Origin: Paenibacillus jilunlii
Lineage (GTDB): Bacteria > Bacillota > Bacilli > Paenibacillales > Paenibacillaceae
Direction of reading: 5' to 3'
Length of the DNA stretch: 64,000 nucleotides
Assembly (NCBI RefSeq): GCF_900102965.1
Contig: NZ_FNGM01000004.1
Coordinates: 217,686-281,685, forward strand
Shown: piece after piece, positions 26,653 through 35,526 of the stretch
Layout: every line of letters begins with the position of its first letter
Numbering within the stretch: position 1 is the first letter of the stretch
Made by a program: the position numbers and the translations under genes
Notes under the pieces: generated by a model
Database searches by the model: none
What the model saw: only the letters and a program-made list of their open reading frames with translations
What the model was told of the DNA's origin: nothing

Positions 26653-26692
26653 AAAGGATACTTTTCCTGTCATCAGGAAGAGTATCCTTTTA
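26653..26692 (+). terminator. Terminator of the cysteine-salvage operon
   Basis: AAAGGATACT pairs with AGTATCCTTT, with an inner TCCTG/CAGGA stem and TCAT loop, ending in TTTT. Confidence 0.85.
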
Positions 26693-26728
26693 GGTTGTAT
26701 ACAAATCTTAGAGCTGTCCGCTATCCGC

Positions 26729-27412
26729 TTACTTGCTGTCTCCGGCCTTCCGGTTGCGGAGGCGTTCCAGCTCGGCTTCAACGGCGCTGTTCAGCGGGGA
26801 TTCAGGGATGCCTGCCGAATAATGTGCAGAGCTTTCGACGGCGGCTTCCCATTCGTTGATTTTGTCTTCCATGCGCTCGAAGCCGCGTGAGGCCGCACCG
26901 GCATTCAGGATCTGTCCAGGGTGTCCGGGATGGGCAGAACAGCTGCTGCTTTCGGAGGCGCGTTTCATCTCAGCCGCTTTGCGGGCGCGGGCTGCAAGCT
27001 CGGCTCTTTTTGCCTTAAGCCGTTTATGCTCTTCCCTGGCATTCTGAAGACTGCTGTCCAGGACTGCGAGCGTTTCACGGGTTTCTTCCAGCCCTGCGGT
27101 GCACTCCTGAACACTTTCGGTGTAGCGCAGCTTAGCCATGACCGCTGCTCTGGCCGCAGGTTCGTTCCCTTCGTTCATCGCCTGCACGGCTTCCTCTTCA
27201 CTTCGTTCAGCCAGCACCTGGTTTTCGTAGATACGGCGCTCAAGCACACTCGCTGCCGCCTGGAACTCACGCTGTTTGGTTTCGGCGGTGGAGATTTTTT
27301 CCTCCAGGTCCCGCAAATATTGTCCGGTCAGCAGTACCGGGTCCTCCAATTTATTCAGTCCTTCGTGGATTGCTGCCTTGGTTAGGGTTGTGATTCTTTG
27401 GAAAATACTCAT
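26729..27412 (-). CDS. pspA: Phage-shock protein A / IM30 family (PspA/LiaH-like)
   Basis: About 227 residues, almost entirely charged coiled coil after the N-terminal membrane-binding helix (SIFQRITTLTKAAIHEGLNK). PspA/LiaH proteins assemble on stressed membranes and limit proton leak. I prefer the second ATG (27412), spaced eight bases from GGAG; the first at 27418 is only two bases away. It lies downstream of a PspC-domain gene on the same strand, probably in one operon under envelope-stress control. The C-terminal ~60 residues are unusually Ser/Gly-rich for the family. Confidence 0.88.
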   Translation of the reverse strand: MSIFQRITTLTKAAIHEGLNKLEDPVLLTGQYLRDLEEKISTAETKQREFQAAASVLERRIYENQVLAERSEEEAVQAMNEGNEPAARAAVMAKLRYTESVQECTAGLEETRETLAVLDSSLQNAREEHKRLKAKRAELAARARKAAEMKRASESSSCSAHPGHPGQILNAGAASRGFERMEDKINEWEAAVESSAHYSAGIPESPLNSAVEAELERLRNRKAGDSK

Positions 27413-27480
27413 GTTCATTTCTCCTTTTTCTCTAATATTATGGTTTTGGTATTGTGAATTCTGGTATTGTCGGCTTGGGA

Positions 27481-27699
27481 TTAGTAGTACTCATAACCTT
27501 CAGGGTAACTGTTGTACTTCTCTTTAGGCATCAGGATGCTTGCCAGAATGTACAGGAATACTACAGTGCCTAAGCTGAACAGGGCAGTGGCAACAGCCAG
27601 CAGCCGGATGAGGGTGGTATCGATGTTCAAATAACGGGCCAATCCTCCGCAGACGCCGCTGATTCTCTTGTCACTTTCGGAACGGTACAATTTTTTCAT
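27481..27699 (-). CDS. pspC: Small PspC-domain membrane protein
   Basis: 72 residues. The motif LYRSESDKRISGVCGGLARY, then a single membrane helix (about 34-58) and LMPKE are the full PspC domain. PspC proteins sense or pass on envelope stress and often accompany PspA, as here (68 bases before pspA). A 6-bp inverted repeat (GAACCG 27727-27732, CGGTTC 27739-27744) lies upstream and could be an operator. Confidence 0.9.
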   Translation of the reverse strand: MKKLYRSESDKRISGVCGGLARYLNIDTTLIRLLAVATALFSLGTVVFLYILASILMPKEKYNSYPEGYEYY

Positions 27700-28002
27700 A
27701 ATTTATCTCTTCCTCTCATATGGGTTGAACCGTGGTGGCGGTTCGTCTTAGCCGTTGTCTATGTGTTTATTGTAAAGCTATTGGCTTTGCTGCAAAACGG
27801 CCTGAAGACTGTTCTTTGATCTCGACCTTAGTCGGGGATGGCCTCGGCAGTAGGGCGGGGAAAGCTTGGACAAACACAGGATAACGCATAGTTGTCCCCG
27901 TTTTTTACATAACCTGTAAGCTTGTTTATTTGGATTTAACACTTGCTGCCTATACTGGACAGTACCGGATCATATCCATATCTGGACAAAAGGAGGACTG
28001 GC
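27700..28002. other. Divergent intergenic region between pspC and the HD phosphatase gene
   Basis: Contains the GAACCG/CGGTTC inverted repeat near pspC. On the plus strand GGACAA (27868-27873) pairs with TTGTCC (27892-27897), and TCCCCG then six T residues follow at about 27901-27906, a terminator-like end with no gene in front of it. This could be the end of a small RNA, but evidence is thin. AAAGGAGG precedes the ATG at 28003. Confidence 0.35.
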
Positions 28003-28632
28003 ATGGGTATTCATAAATATTTCCGTTCGCTGAACGAGCTGGAGCGTATTATCCGCTGCCCCGGCAAATTCAAATTCGAGGAGCACAGCGTGGCGGCCCA
28101 TTCCTGGAAGGTCGTGCAGTATGCCAAAACACTGGCCGACATTGAGGAGCAAAACGGTGCCGTCATTGACTGGAAGAAGCTGTACGAAATTACGAGCAGC
28201 CACGATTATGGTGAGATTTTTATCGGCGATATCAAAACCCCGGTCAAGCATTCATCGCTGCAGCTGCGGTCCTTGATCCAGCAGGTTGAAGAGGGGATGA
28301 TCGATAATTTCATTAAGGAGCACATTCCCGAGGAGTTCAAAAACATCTTCTACCAGCAGCTTCGCGAAGGTAAGGATGAGTCGGTGGAAGGGCTGATTCT
28401 GGAGGTCGCCGACAAGATGGACCAGGTGTATGAGGCTTTTGCCGAGCTGCAGAGAGGGAACACGGAGAAGGAATTTGTGGTGATGTACCGCAATGCGCTG
28501 ATCAAGATCAAGAACATTGAGCTCAAATGTGTTGAGTATTTCCTGACGGAAATTCTGCCGGATATGGTGAATGAAGAAACGATATCCTCCATTGATATCA
28601 GACAAATTACGGAAGAGGCGCTGGCGCTGTAG
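28003..28632 (+). CDS. YfbR-like HD-domain 5'-nucleotidase
   Basis: 209 residues from the ATG at 28003, which AAAGGAGG precedes. The HD-fold metal ligands are His in EEHSVAAHSW (near 26-35), the HD pair in SSHDYGEIFIGDIKTPVK (near 67-84), and Asp in EVADKMDQVYEA. E. coli YfbR hydrolyses deoxynucleoside monophosphates and has the same HDxxE...GDxxTPVK pattern. It probably helps balance nucleotide pools. No operon partner is certain. Confidence 0.82.
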   Translation: MGIHKYFRSLNELERIIRCPGKFKFEEHSVAAHSWKVVQYAKTLADIEEQNGAVIDWKKLYEITSSHDYGEIFIGDIKTPVKHSSLQLRSLIQQVEEGMIDNFIKEHIPEEFKNIFYQQLREGKDESVEGLILEVADKMDQVYEAFAELQRGNTEKEFVVMYRNALIKIKNIELKCVEYFLTEILPDMVNEETISSIDIRQITEEALAL

Positions 28633-28714
28633 GAATGGCCGGGTACGCTTCTTTTTTTATGCGCTGGATCATACTGCATAGGACCCTCCACACATGTTAT
28701 AATGTAGGAAAAAT

Positions 28715-29311
28715 TTGGGACGTGGTGCTGTCGTGGCTTATTTGGATGTATTGCCGGTTTCCAGTGTATTGGCCTGGTTCGGCGCTTTGATGCTTGTGAT
28801 CTATATTTTTGATTTTTTGTGGAGTCCTCCAGCAAACAGGCTCAAGAGAAACAGCTTGAGAATAATTGTGAAAAAAATTACAGCCGATGTCCTCATCTTT
28901 TTAATTCTTACGAGTGTCCTTGTCTATTCGCTCCACCCGCAAAAGAGCCTGATCCTGCAGCTGCTGGTCTTTGCATTAAGCGTTGTTACCTACCTGCTCG
29001 GCACGGGGCTGCTGAAGCTCCCCTTTTCTTTTCGCGCCATGGGAACGGTAGGACATGTTCTAATCTGTACAGGTTTTTATTGGCTGTTCGGCATGATGCT
29101 GATGGACTCGCTGAAGGTTGTGTTCAATCTCAACATGACGGATAACTTCGATATCTTGTATTTTGTGTACGGGCAGGAACAAGGAGTTGTCTATGGATTC
29201 CTGATCGTGCTGGCTATTCTTTATTTTGTGATCGGCAAGCTGTATATGCGACCGGTATATGAGTTGTATGCTGAAGCTATACATGGCCGGGAACGTAAAG
29301 GGGATTCTTAA
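28715..29311 (+). CDS. Multi-pass membrane protein of unknown function
   Basis: 198 residues with about five hydrophobic helices (near 12-35, 55-75, 78-98, 105-135, 165-190). I recognise no family. The start is uncertain: TTG at 28715 or GTG at 28733. A TATAAT-type box (about 28698-28703) is only some 12-30 bases before either start. It ends in a charged tail (ELYAEAIHGRERKGDS). A terminator follows. Confidence 0.6.
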   Translation: MGRGAVVAYLDVLPVSSVLAWFGALMLVIYIFDFLWSPPANRLKRNSLRIIVKKITADVLIFLILTSVLVYSLHPQKSLILQLLVFALSVVTYLLGTGLLKLPFSFRAMGTVGHVLICTGFYWLFGMMLMDSLKVVFNLNMTDNFDILYFVYGQEQGVVYGFLIVLAILYFVIGKLYMRPVYELYAEAIHGRERKGDS

Positions 29312-29338
29312 GCTGATAATTTTAAGGTGGAACAATTA

Positions 29339-29374
29339 CAAAAACGTCTACTCACTTAAATGAGTGGGCGTTTC
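29339..29374 (+). terminator. Terminator of the membrane-protein gene
   Basis: AAACG with CGTTT and ACTCA with TGAGT form a stem of about 13 pairs including G-U pairs, around a CTTAAA-type loop. The T-run is short (TTTCATT). Confidence 0.6.
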
Positions 29375-29493
29375 ATTCGAAAACATACTTATTGCGCTAC
29401 CTCATCATTTTTTGTTGAGTGACGCTGTTGCCCGCTTGGTGTTATCCCACTCTTGAATCAGATAAAAAGCTATAGACTGTGTCTGTCCTGCTC

Positions 29494-30303
29494 TCATTCG
29501 AACAAGTGCTTATGCTTATTGAAAAATCGGAAAAAAAATTGCACATTATCTAGCTCAAACCATTCTGCTGTTTGAAGTGGCCTGGCATCGAGATTATAAA
29601 TTTTTGCATGTAACGTGCCTAAGACAAAGGGAGAATGAGTGGCAATAATAAATTGGCTATCAAAATATCGTGCCAGCTCATTGATTTGTTCTGCCATCCG
29701 TATTTGATTGGCAGGAGAAAGTGACGTTTCCGGCTCGTCCAATAAATACAATTGCCCGGGCAGCAGATATTCCTCAAAAAATTGCATGGACGTTTCTCCA
29801 TTAGAGTATTTTTCTTGTGAAAATTGAATATCTTCCATTTTCTTTTTGAACGCATATGTAGCCTCATACTGTGCCGCCTGAGCCTCGCTCATCCCTTTGC
29901 TAATCTGTTCATTTAGTATTCCCTCACGCAGCACGGAAGATTGCTGTATCTTCTTAATCTCATATAAAATATCCTCTGATTTCATATATCGGCATCCTTT
30001 TGGAAGTTGCCTGATTTCACGCTCTTGCTCATCATGCCCAAGCTGATAGCTGCTCAAATCAAGGAATCGCTGAGCATACACACTATGCCCGTAGCTTGTC
30101 ATCCTTTCAGCTCCCGGGATTTCAAGCTTGTTGGAAATTACATTGAGTAAAGTGGATTTTCCGCTACCATTATTGCCATACAACACCGTAATCCGATCGA
30201 ACAATAGCACCTCACCAGCCACATGCTTAAATACATAATCTGGGTAAATGTTGGGATTTCGATCTGTATAATTAGAAAGCTTAAAGCTTCTCAAATAAAT
30301 CAT
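29494..30303 (-). CDS. AAA/ABC-type ATPase (AAA_21-like), orphan
   Basis: 269 residues. Walker A is YGNNGSGKST (42-51), Walker B LYLLDEPETSLS (near 190), and a histidine switch sits in FIIATHSPF. The signature-like SNGETSMQFF precedes Walker B. This architecture is of the predicted ATP-binding proteins related to SMC/RecF and to overlapping-lesion-type ATPases, not a transporter. No nuclease or toxin partner lies next to it, so a defence role cannot be claimed. It is clearly AT-richer than its neighbours, suggesting transfer. Confidence 0.75.
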   Translation of the reverse strand: MIYLRSFKLSNYTDRNPNIYPDYVFKHVAGEVLLFDRITVLYGNNGSGKSTLLNVISNKLEIPGAERMTSYGHSVYAQRFLDLSSYQLGHDEQEREIRQLPKGCRYMKSEDILYEIKKIQQSSVLREGILNEQISKGMSEAQAAQYEATYAFKKKMEDIQFSQEKYSNGETSMQFFEEYLLPGQLYLLDEPETSLSPANQIRMAEQINELARYFDSQFIIATHSPFVLGTLHAKIYNLDARPLQTAEWFELDNVQFFFRFFNKHKHLFE

Positions 30304-30516
30304 TCCTATACTCCCACCTGTCTTATAGTTTGAGTTCTATTTTACCAGAAAAAAGACAATGTATTCTTAGGTTGCCGCCGTATTCAGTCGGCTCAATTGT
30401 ATTAAATGATGAACCTGGAATCCGCTATCCATCGCTATCGCCGGCTGGCTTCACAGGTATATAACGGAAATGAATAGGTGGAATCATTTTGGGGACTTTG
30501 AGCCTTTTTTCACTTG

Positions 30517-30552
30517 TTGTATCCGGTTCCATTATTTACTATTAATAATAGT
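30517..30552 (+). promoter_or_regulatory. Promoter with a palindrome on the -10 (carbonic anhydrase gene)
   Basis: TTGTAT (30517-30522), 17-bp spacer, TATTAA (30540-30545). ACTATTA (30538-30544) and TAATAGT (30546-30552) form a perfect inverted repeat centred on the -10, a likely regulator site. The MarR-like look is only suggestive. Confidence 0.45.
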
Positions 30553-30583
30553 TTTCCATAAAATATAGGAAGAAGGATTGTAC

Positions 30584-31408
30584 ATGAGTCTGAGCAAAAG
30601 GCTATCCCAAATACTCTTCCCCATCATGATCATGTCTGTGATGGCGGGCTGCGGAGGTGACAAGCAGAACGGCGAGGCCGAAGGCACACAGGAACCAGCG
30701 GCCACGGCAAGCGCTCATCAGGCCCATTGGTCCTACGAAGGGGAAACGTCACCGGAGCATTGGGCGGAACTCGACGAACTGTTCTTGGCATGCAGTACCG
30801 GCAAGACCCAGTCCCCCATTAATATTCTCCAGGAGAACGTGAAGGATGACAAGAGTCTGTCGCCTATTGTAGTGAAGTATTCGCCGTCTCCGGTAGCTAT
30901 GATTAATAACGGCCACACTATTCAGGTGAACTTGAAGAACCAGGACAACCGGATCATTATTGAAGGCAAAACATATACCCTGCAGCAGTTCCATTTCCAT
31001 TTGCCCAGCGAGCATGAGGTGGATGGCAAACATGCGGACATGGAGCTTCATTTGGTACATAAAAATGAAGAAGGCCGGCTTGCGGTGCTGAGTGTACTGA
31101 TTACTAAAGGTACAGAAAATGCCGAACTGAACAAGCTTTGGTCCGTGCTTCCGAACGAAGAAAGTGAAGAGGAGGTTACGGTGGACGGTGACTTCGACAT
31201 GAATAAGCTGCTTCCGGCAGATCTTCATTCCTTCCGCTACCAGGGATCGCTCACCACGCCGCCATGCACCGAAGGTGTGCAGTGGATCGTCCTGGACAAT
31301 CCGGTTCAATGGTCCGGGGAGCAAATTAATCAATTTGGTGCTATTTTCCCGCATGATAACCGTCCTGTACAAGAGCTTGGGTCCCGGGAAGTTGAGTCGG
31401 ATGAATAG
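30584..31408 (+). CDS. Alpha-type carbonic anhydrase lipoprotein
   Basis: About 274 residues. Lipoprotein signal with the lipobox VMAGC near residue 24, then an Ala/Glu-rich spacer and the alpha-carbonic-anhydrase fold (HWSYEGETSPEHWAELD). Zinc ligands are the two His in FHFHLPSEH and the His in MELHLVH; SLTTPPCTEGVQW near the C-terminus is the family's substrate-pocket segment. It interconverts CO2 and bicarbonate at the outer face of the membrane. ATG at 30584 is chosen over TTG at 30578 because it is better spaced from AGAAGGA. Confidence 0.92.
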   Translation: MSLSKRLSQILFPIMIMSVMAGCGGDKQNGEAEGTQEPAATASAHQAHWSYEGETSPEHWAELDELFLACSTGKTQSPINILQENVKDDKSLSPIVVKYSPSPVAMINNGHTIQVNLKNQDNRIIIEGKTYTLQQFHFHLPSEHEVDGKHADMELHLVHKNEEGRLAVLSVLITKGTENAELNKLWSVLPNEESEEEVTVDGDFDMNKLLPADLHSFRYQGSLTTPPCTEGVQWIVLDNPVQWSGEQINQFGAIFPHDNRPVQELGSREVESDE

Positions 31409-31466
31409 ACCGGAGATCCCTGGAAGTTTTCCCGGATTCGATAGATCTTAACCCTAGACAGAATAT

Positions 31467-31512
31467 AAAAGACCTTCAACTCCATCATTCCGTGGAGTTC
31501 AAGGTCTTTTAT
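31467..31512. terminator. Bidirectional terminator between carbonic anhydrase and SLH protein genes
   Basis: AAAAGACCTT...CTCCA pairs with TGGAG...AAGGTCTTTT with one mismatch, with A-rich and T-rich flanks on the two sides. Confidence 0.85.
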
Positions 31513-31527
31513 TGTAGCTACAGGCGA

Positions 31528-34500
31528 TTAATTAGACAGTTGATCCATCAAAGCTTTGATCTCCGGGTCCAGACAAAGGGCATTCATGATGATGGTTAAT
31601 GCCTCTGCCCGGGTCGATGACTGGCCGGGAGCGAAATTCCCATTGCCTCTTCCGTGAATTAGCCCGATTTGGGCAGCTCTGGCAATTTGGTCCTTGTTCC
31701 ACGAATTAGCTGTGTCACTGAAGGAGATGCCGGCTTTTACCGGTGCTGCGCTGTTGAAGTCCACGATCTTGGATAAGATCTTAATGATCTCAGCGCGGCT
31801 GATTTCCCGGTCCGGCCTAAAGGTTCCGTCCGGATAACCGGAAACTATACCATTAGAGGCTAAGGCGGCAATCGCTGGTTGGGCCCAATGGGTATTAACG
31901 TCACTTAATTGAAGGGAAGAAGCGTCCGGTTTCGCCAGCCCAAATGCTTTGGCAACGACAGCAGCGAATTCCCCTCTGGTGATGGCTTTGTCCGGTCTGA
32001 AGGTGCCATCGGCATAACCGTTGATGACCTTCAGCTTAAGGAAAGCCGATATCGTCCGGGTGCTCCACAGGTCAGCAATGTCCTTAAGAGCAGGTGCCGG
32101 AACGTTTCCATCTTTCCCGGTAATCACGCTTCTAAGTGTCTCTTTTAAGGCTTGAGAATTTACTCCCGTAGCAAATATAGAAGATTGCGGCGTTTCAACA
32201 GGTGCAGGTTTGGCTGTCGGAACAGGTGTGGGTGCTGCCGTAGGCACCGTGCTTGGCACTGTACTAGGCACCGTGCCCGGATTTGAGCCTGTCCCGGAGC
32301 CAGGGGTCGGGCTAGGGTTCGGACTTGGCGTGTGGCTTGGTGACGGACTTGGATCTGAGCTTGGTAACGGACTTGGTGTCTGGGTTGGACTTGTGCCAGG
32401 CTCAGGTTCAGGCTCTGAGGTTTTAGCCTTTTCAATGGTCAATGTTTGCAGCTGTTCGCCATCGGCCTTTCTGGCTTCAATCACAATCTGATCCTTGCCG
32501 ACCGTGATGGCCGAATATACCGGGAAATTGTCATCATACAGATACTCCAGGTAATCGAACTTGACCGCATCGTAGAATTTCCAGCCGGAGGACCCGCCGG
32601 ACAGATACACGGTGCCTGGGCTGCCATCTTTTATAGGCTGGCCATTCTTCATAGGATAGGTCCAAGCGAGTGCATGATCGTGGCCCACCAGCACCAGGTC
32701 TGCGCCAAGCTCCTCAAGGACAGGGGCCAGATATTTGGTGACGAGCTCCGGACCACGCCCATCCTCTGTATGATAAGCAGGCCGGTGGAACATGGCGATA
32801 TTCCATTTTTTGGAGCTGGTCTGCAAGTTTCCCCGCAGCCATTCTGCCTGTTTCTGCATGTCCACTTCATCGGCTTCTGAATTGAGCACTATAAAATGAG
32901 TATCCTCATAATCATACGAATAGGTCAGCTGCTCTTGTCCGGCCATTCCATTGCCCGGGAGCCCCAAAGCGGTTCTAAAGACTTCTTTTCCGCCATTCTT
33001 CACATCATGATTTCCCATCGTGTAGGCAGAAGGCACGCTGCCGCTGTATAGCTGTGAGGCCTTCATATCCTGCTCCCATTCATCCATAATGCCGCCATCA
33101 TCGACAATATCCCCGCCATGCATCACAAACCGGGCATCCGGGTAGTTGGTAAAAGCACTGCTCAGCAAATTTTGATGAATATGGTAGGCTTCTTCGGTAT
33201 TGGTGTGAGAGTCCGTGACAAACAAGAAGGAAAAGGCTTCCGGGCTTGCTGACTCTGTAGTAAACCTATGCTGCTCACTCCACAATCCCGGAGAACCCAC
33301 ACGGTAAATGTATTCTGTGCCCGGTGACAGGCTCTGGAGCATCCCTTTGTGGAACAACGTTTCTCCGACACGGTCGGGAGCCAGCAGAAGCTGCGGTTCC
33401 GCCGTCTGCTCTTTGACATTAGGCTGCTCAAAACCGGTGAACTTACTGGCCTCCACATATTGAATCACACCGCTCTCCACACGGGGGGCCGTTTTCCAGA
33501 CGATGCTTTGGGTGGTTTTCATATCCTCTGTAACATAGGTTCTTACATATTCGGGCCTATCCGAGCCAAGCTGCGGCACTACGGACAAAGAGAATACCTT
33601 GCTGACTTTATCCCCATTTACTGCCTGAAGATTGAGGTTCGTTAAGGCCAGTGTTGTCAGGGAGGTCTGGATTTCACCCTGAGCATCGGTCAGACCCCAT
33701 CCATCCTTCAGAAGCTTCACACCGATAGCTGCGGTGGATATCCAGCCTGTCGTTTTGCCGTCCGGAAGACGGATTGCGGTATATTCCCCGCGGGTCACTC
33801 CATCCGAAAAAAATTGTTCACCTTGGGTGAAGGAAGCAAGCTTGGCCGAAGCCGGGTCAGCATCCGCGTAGACATCTGCCGTTACCCGCTTCACCTCAGC
33901 GAAATACTGCGGAAAAAGAGGATCGGACGGGATGATCGACACCCCTTCGACCGGCACTCCTGCATCATCCGTGACACGGATGGTGCTTTTCGTATGGAGG
34001 GAGCTCCCTTTTACAGTAAGCTTGTAAGGAAAACCAATCGTATACTGGTGGGGGGCAGCCAGTGCATATACAGCTTCACCTACGGTCATTCGAAAACTGC
34101 CGTCGTTCATTACGATGGATTTGAAGGCCTCGCCGCGCTCCATTTTGGCACTGGGTTTTACAGCCACATTCAATAGCGCAATCGTCCCGTCAGCCGGCAG
34201 GGAATCATTACTCAGCCCGGCAAGCTGCAGCCGATACTGTCCTTTTGCAGGGTCAATCTCATTCTGCGTAACGAACGGTCCCGCTACCTTAGGTTCAGCA
34301 GTGGTAATCTCCAACGTTTGGGGGTCGTATTGAAGCTGGGCATAGGAATCTTGTAAATCAACAGCATTTTTGACCTGAAGCTTCAATTGGAACGTTGTGT
34401 TGCTGATGACTTCTGCGGGGGCGTCCAGGTGATATTGAATCCCGTCTTGAATAAAGAAGGTGCTGCTGCTCTCGGCGGGATTGCCGGATCTGTCATATAC

Positions 34501-35373
34501 GGCCGACTGGACGGTATGATATCCCCCTGCCAGCGGAGTGGAAGGCTGATAGGAAATAAGGCCGCTGGCCGCTTCATACTCGGGCTGTACAGGATGTCCA
34601 TCCAGATTCAGCATAACTGAGCCGGGATCAATGCCTGATTGGGCATCGGTGGCCGCAAGCTGAATGTGGGGCGAGTTCGTATGGATGACTGCTTCATTAG
34701 CCGGAGAAAGTACATCCAGCGTTGGGACGCCCATATCTTCATTAGGGTCCTGCCCATAGACCAGGCGTACGTCATCGACCCATACGGTGCCTTTATTTTT
34801 CTTCTCCAAAATGGATTGTTCAATCCGCATGTAGATTTCCAACTGGATAGGACCTACTTTATTTTGGGGGATTTCGCCCTCAATGTATTTCCAGCCCGTC
34901 CAGTCCACGCCAACATTCTCGTCCAAATATTCCACCTCAAAGGACTTTCCGTTGCCGTCCCTGAACTTGCTGAAGATAAGATGTCCATCGTTATTGCCAT
35001 ACACCCACATCCCGATTTTTTGGGGAAGGCCGGTGACCGGATACGGAGCTGCAGGGCCTACATACACATAGGAGGGGTTTTCCTTAACGCCAATGTAGTC
35101 ATAATCCAAACGTACGGAATTATTTCCAGAACGGACATGCCGGGGATCGGATTCCAGGCTCATCGCGCCTGAGAAATTCCTTTTTTGAACCAGCACGTTG
35201 TCGCTCAGATTATTCTCGAAATCCTCGATGACAACGGTATTCAGGAGGGGCGGGTCAGCGGCAATGAGGCCTGCCGGTTGAAGAGTGCTTACGATAACGG
35301 TGATGAGTAGGAGGAGCATTGTTGCTCTGGAGGATATAAATTCATACCTTCGGCGAATACGTTTCTTGAACAT
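31528..35373 (-). CDS. Surface-anchored metallophosphoesterase with SLH domains
   Basis: 1281 residues from the ATG at 35373, which GAGGGAGAG precedes. In order: signal peptide (to about 38), a jelly-roll domain (about 45-205), an Ig-like segment, a cohesin-like domain (near 310-425), an SH3-like segment (near 490-550), an Fn3-type purple-phosphatase N-domain, a calcineurin-like domain (about 710-910), a Pro/Ser/Thr linker (about 985-1060) and three SLH repeats to the end. Metal motifs are VTDSH, GGDIVDD, GNHD, FHRPAYH and GHDH. The purple-phosphatase tyrosine after GD is not evident, so I call it a general metallophosphoesterase. SLH domains bind pyruvylated wall polymer. Confidence 0.88.
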   Translation of the reverse strand: MFKKRIRRRYEFISSRATMLLLLITVIVSTLQPAGLIAADPPLLNTVVIEDFENNLSDNVLVQKRNFSGAMSLESDPRHVRSGNNSVRLDYDYIGVKENPSYVYVGPAAPYPVTGLPQKIGMWVYGNNDGHLIFSKFRDGNGKSFEVEYLDENVGVDWTGWKYIEGEIPQNKVGPIQLEIYMRIEQSILEKKNKGTVWVDDVRLVYGQDPNEDMGVPTLDVLSPANEAVIHTNSPHIQLAATDAQSGIDPGSVMLNLDGHPVQPEYEAASGLISYQPSTPLAGGYHTVQSAVYDRSGNPAESSSTFFIQDGIQYHLDAPAEVISNTTFQLKLQVKNAVDLQDSYAQLQYDPQTLEITTAEPKVAGPFVTQNEIDPAKGQYRLQLAGLSNDSLPADGTIALLNVAVKPSAKMERGEAFKSIVMNDGSFRMTVGEAVYALAAPHQYTIGFPYKLTVKGSSLHTKSTIRVTDDAGVPVEGVSIIPSDPLFPQYFAEVKRVTADVYADADPASAKLASFTQGEQFFSDGVTRGEYTAIRLPDGKTTGWISTAAIGVKLLKDGWGLTDAQGEIQTSLTTLALTNLNLQAVNGDKVSKVFSLSVVPQLGSDRPEYVRTYVTEDMKTTQSIVWKTAPRVESGVIQYVEASKFTGFEQPNVKEQTAEPQLLLAPDRVGETLFHKGMLQSLSPGTEYIYRVGSPGLWSEQHRFTTESASPEAFSFLFVTDSHTNTEEAYHIHQNLLSSAFTNYPDARFVMHGGDIVDDGGIMDEWEQDMKASQLYSGSVPSAYTMGNHDVKNGGKEVFRTALGLPGNGMAGQEQLTYSYDYEDTHFIVLNSEADEVDMQKQAEWLRGNLQTSSKKWNIAMFHRPAYHTEDGRGPELVTKYLAPVLEELGADLVLVGHDHALAWTYPMKNGQPIKDGSPGTVYLSGGSSGWKFYDAVKFDYLEYLYDDNFPVYSAITVGKDQIVIEARKADGEQLQTLTIEKAKTSEPEPEPGTSPTQTPSPLPSSDPSPSPSHTPSPNPSPTPGSGTGSNPGTVPSTVPSTVPTAAPTPVPTAKPAPVETPQSSIFATGVNSQALKETLRSVITGKDGNVPAPALKDIADLWSTRTISAFLKLKVINGYADGTFRPDKAITRGEFAAVVAKAFGLAKPDASSLQLSDVNTHWAQPAIAALASNGIVSGYPDGTFRPDREISRAEIIKILSKIVDFNSAAPVKAGISFSDTANSWNKDQIARAAQIGLIHGRGNGNFAPGQSSTRAEALTIIMNALCLDPEIKALMDQLSN

Positions 35374-35526
35374 GGTTTTCTCTCCCTCTGCGTTTACAAG
35401 ATTCATAGTCTACTGCATTACAACATCGTATGTAAGGTTTGCTTGTGTGAAATTTATTATAAAGCTGATCTGTGCTGATAGTATTAATTTAAAGAATTAA
35501 CTATGTAAATAATCAGTAGGAAGGTC

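Noticed and set aside
29494..30303. Complete anti-phage defence system
   Set aside because: Only one ATPase gene is present; no nuclease, toxin or reverse transcriptase is next to it.
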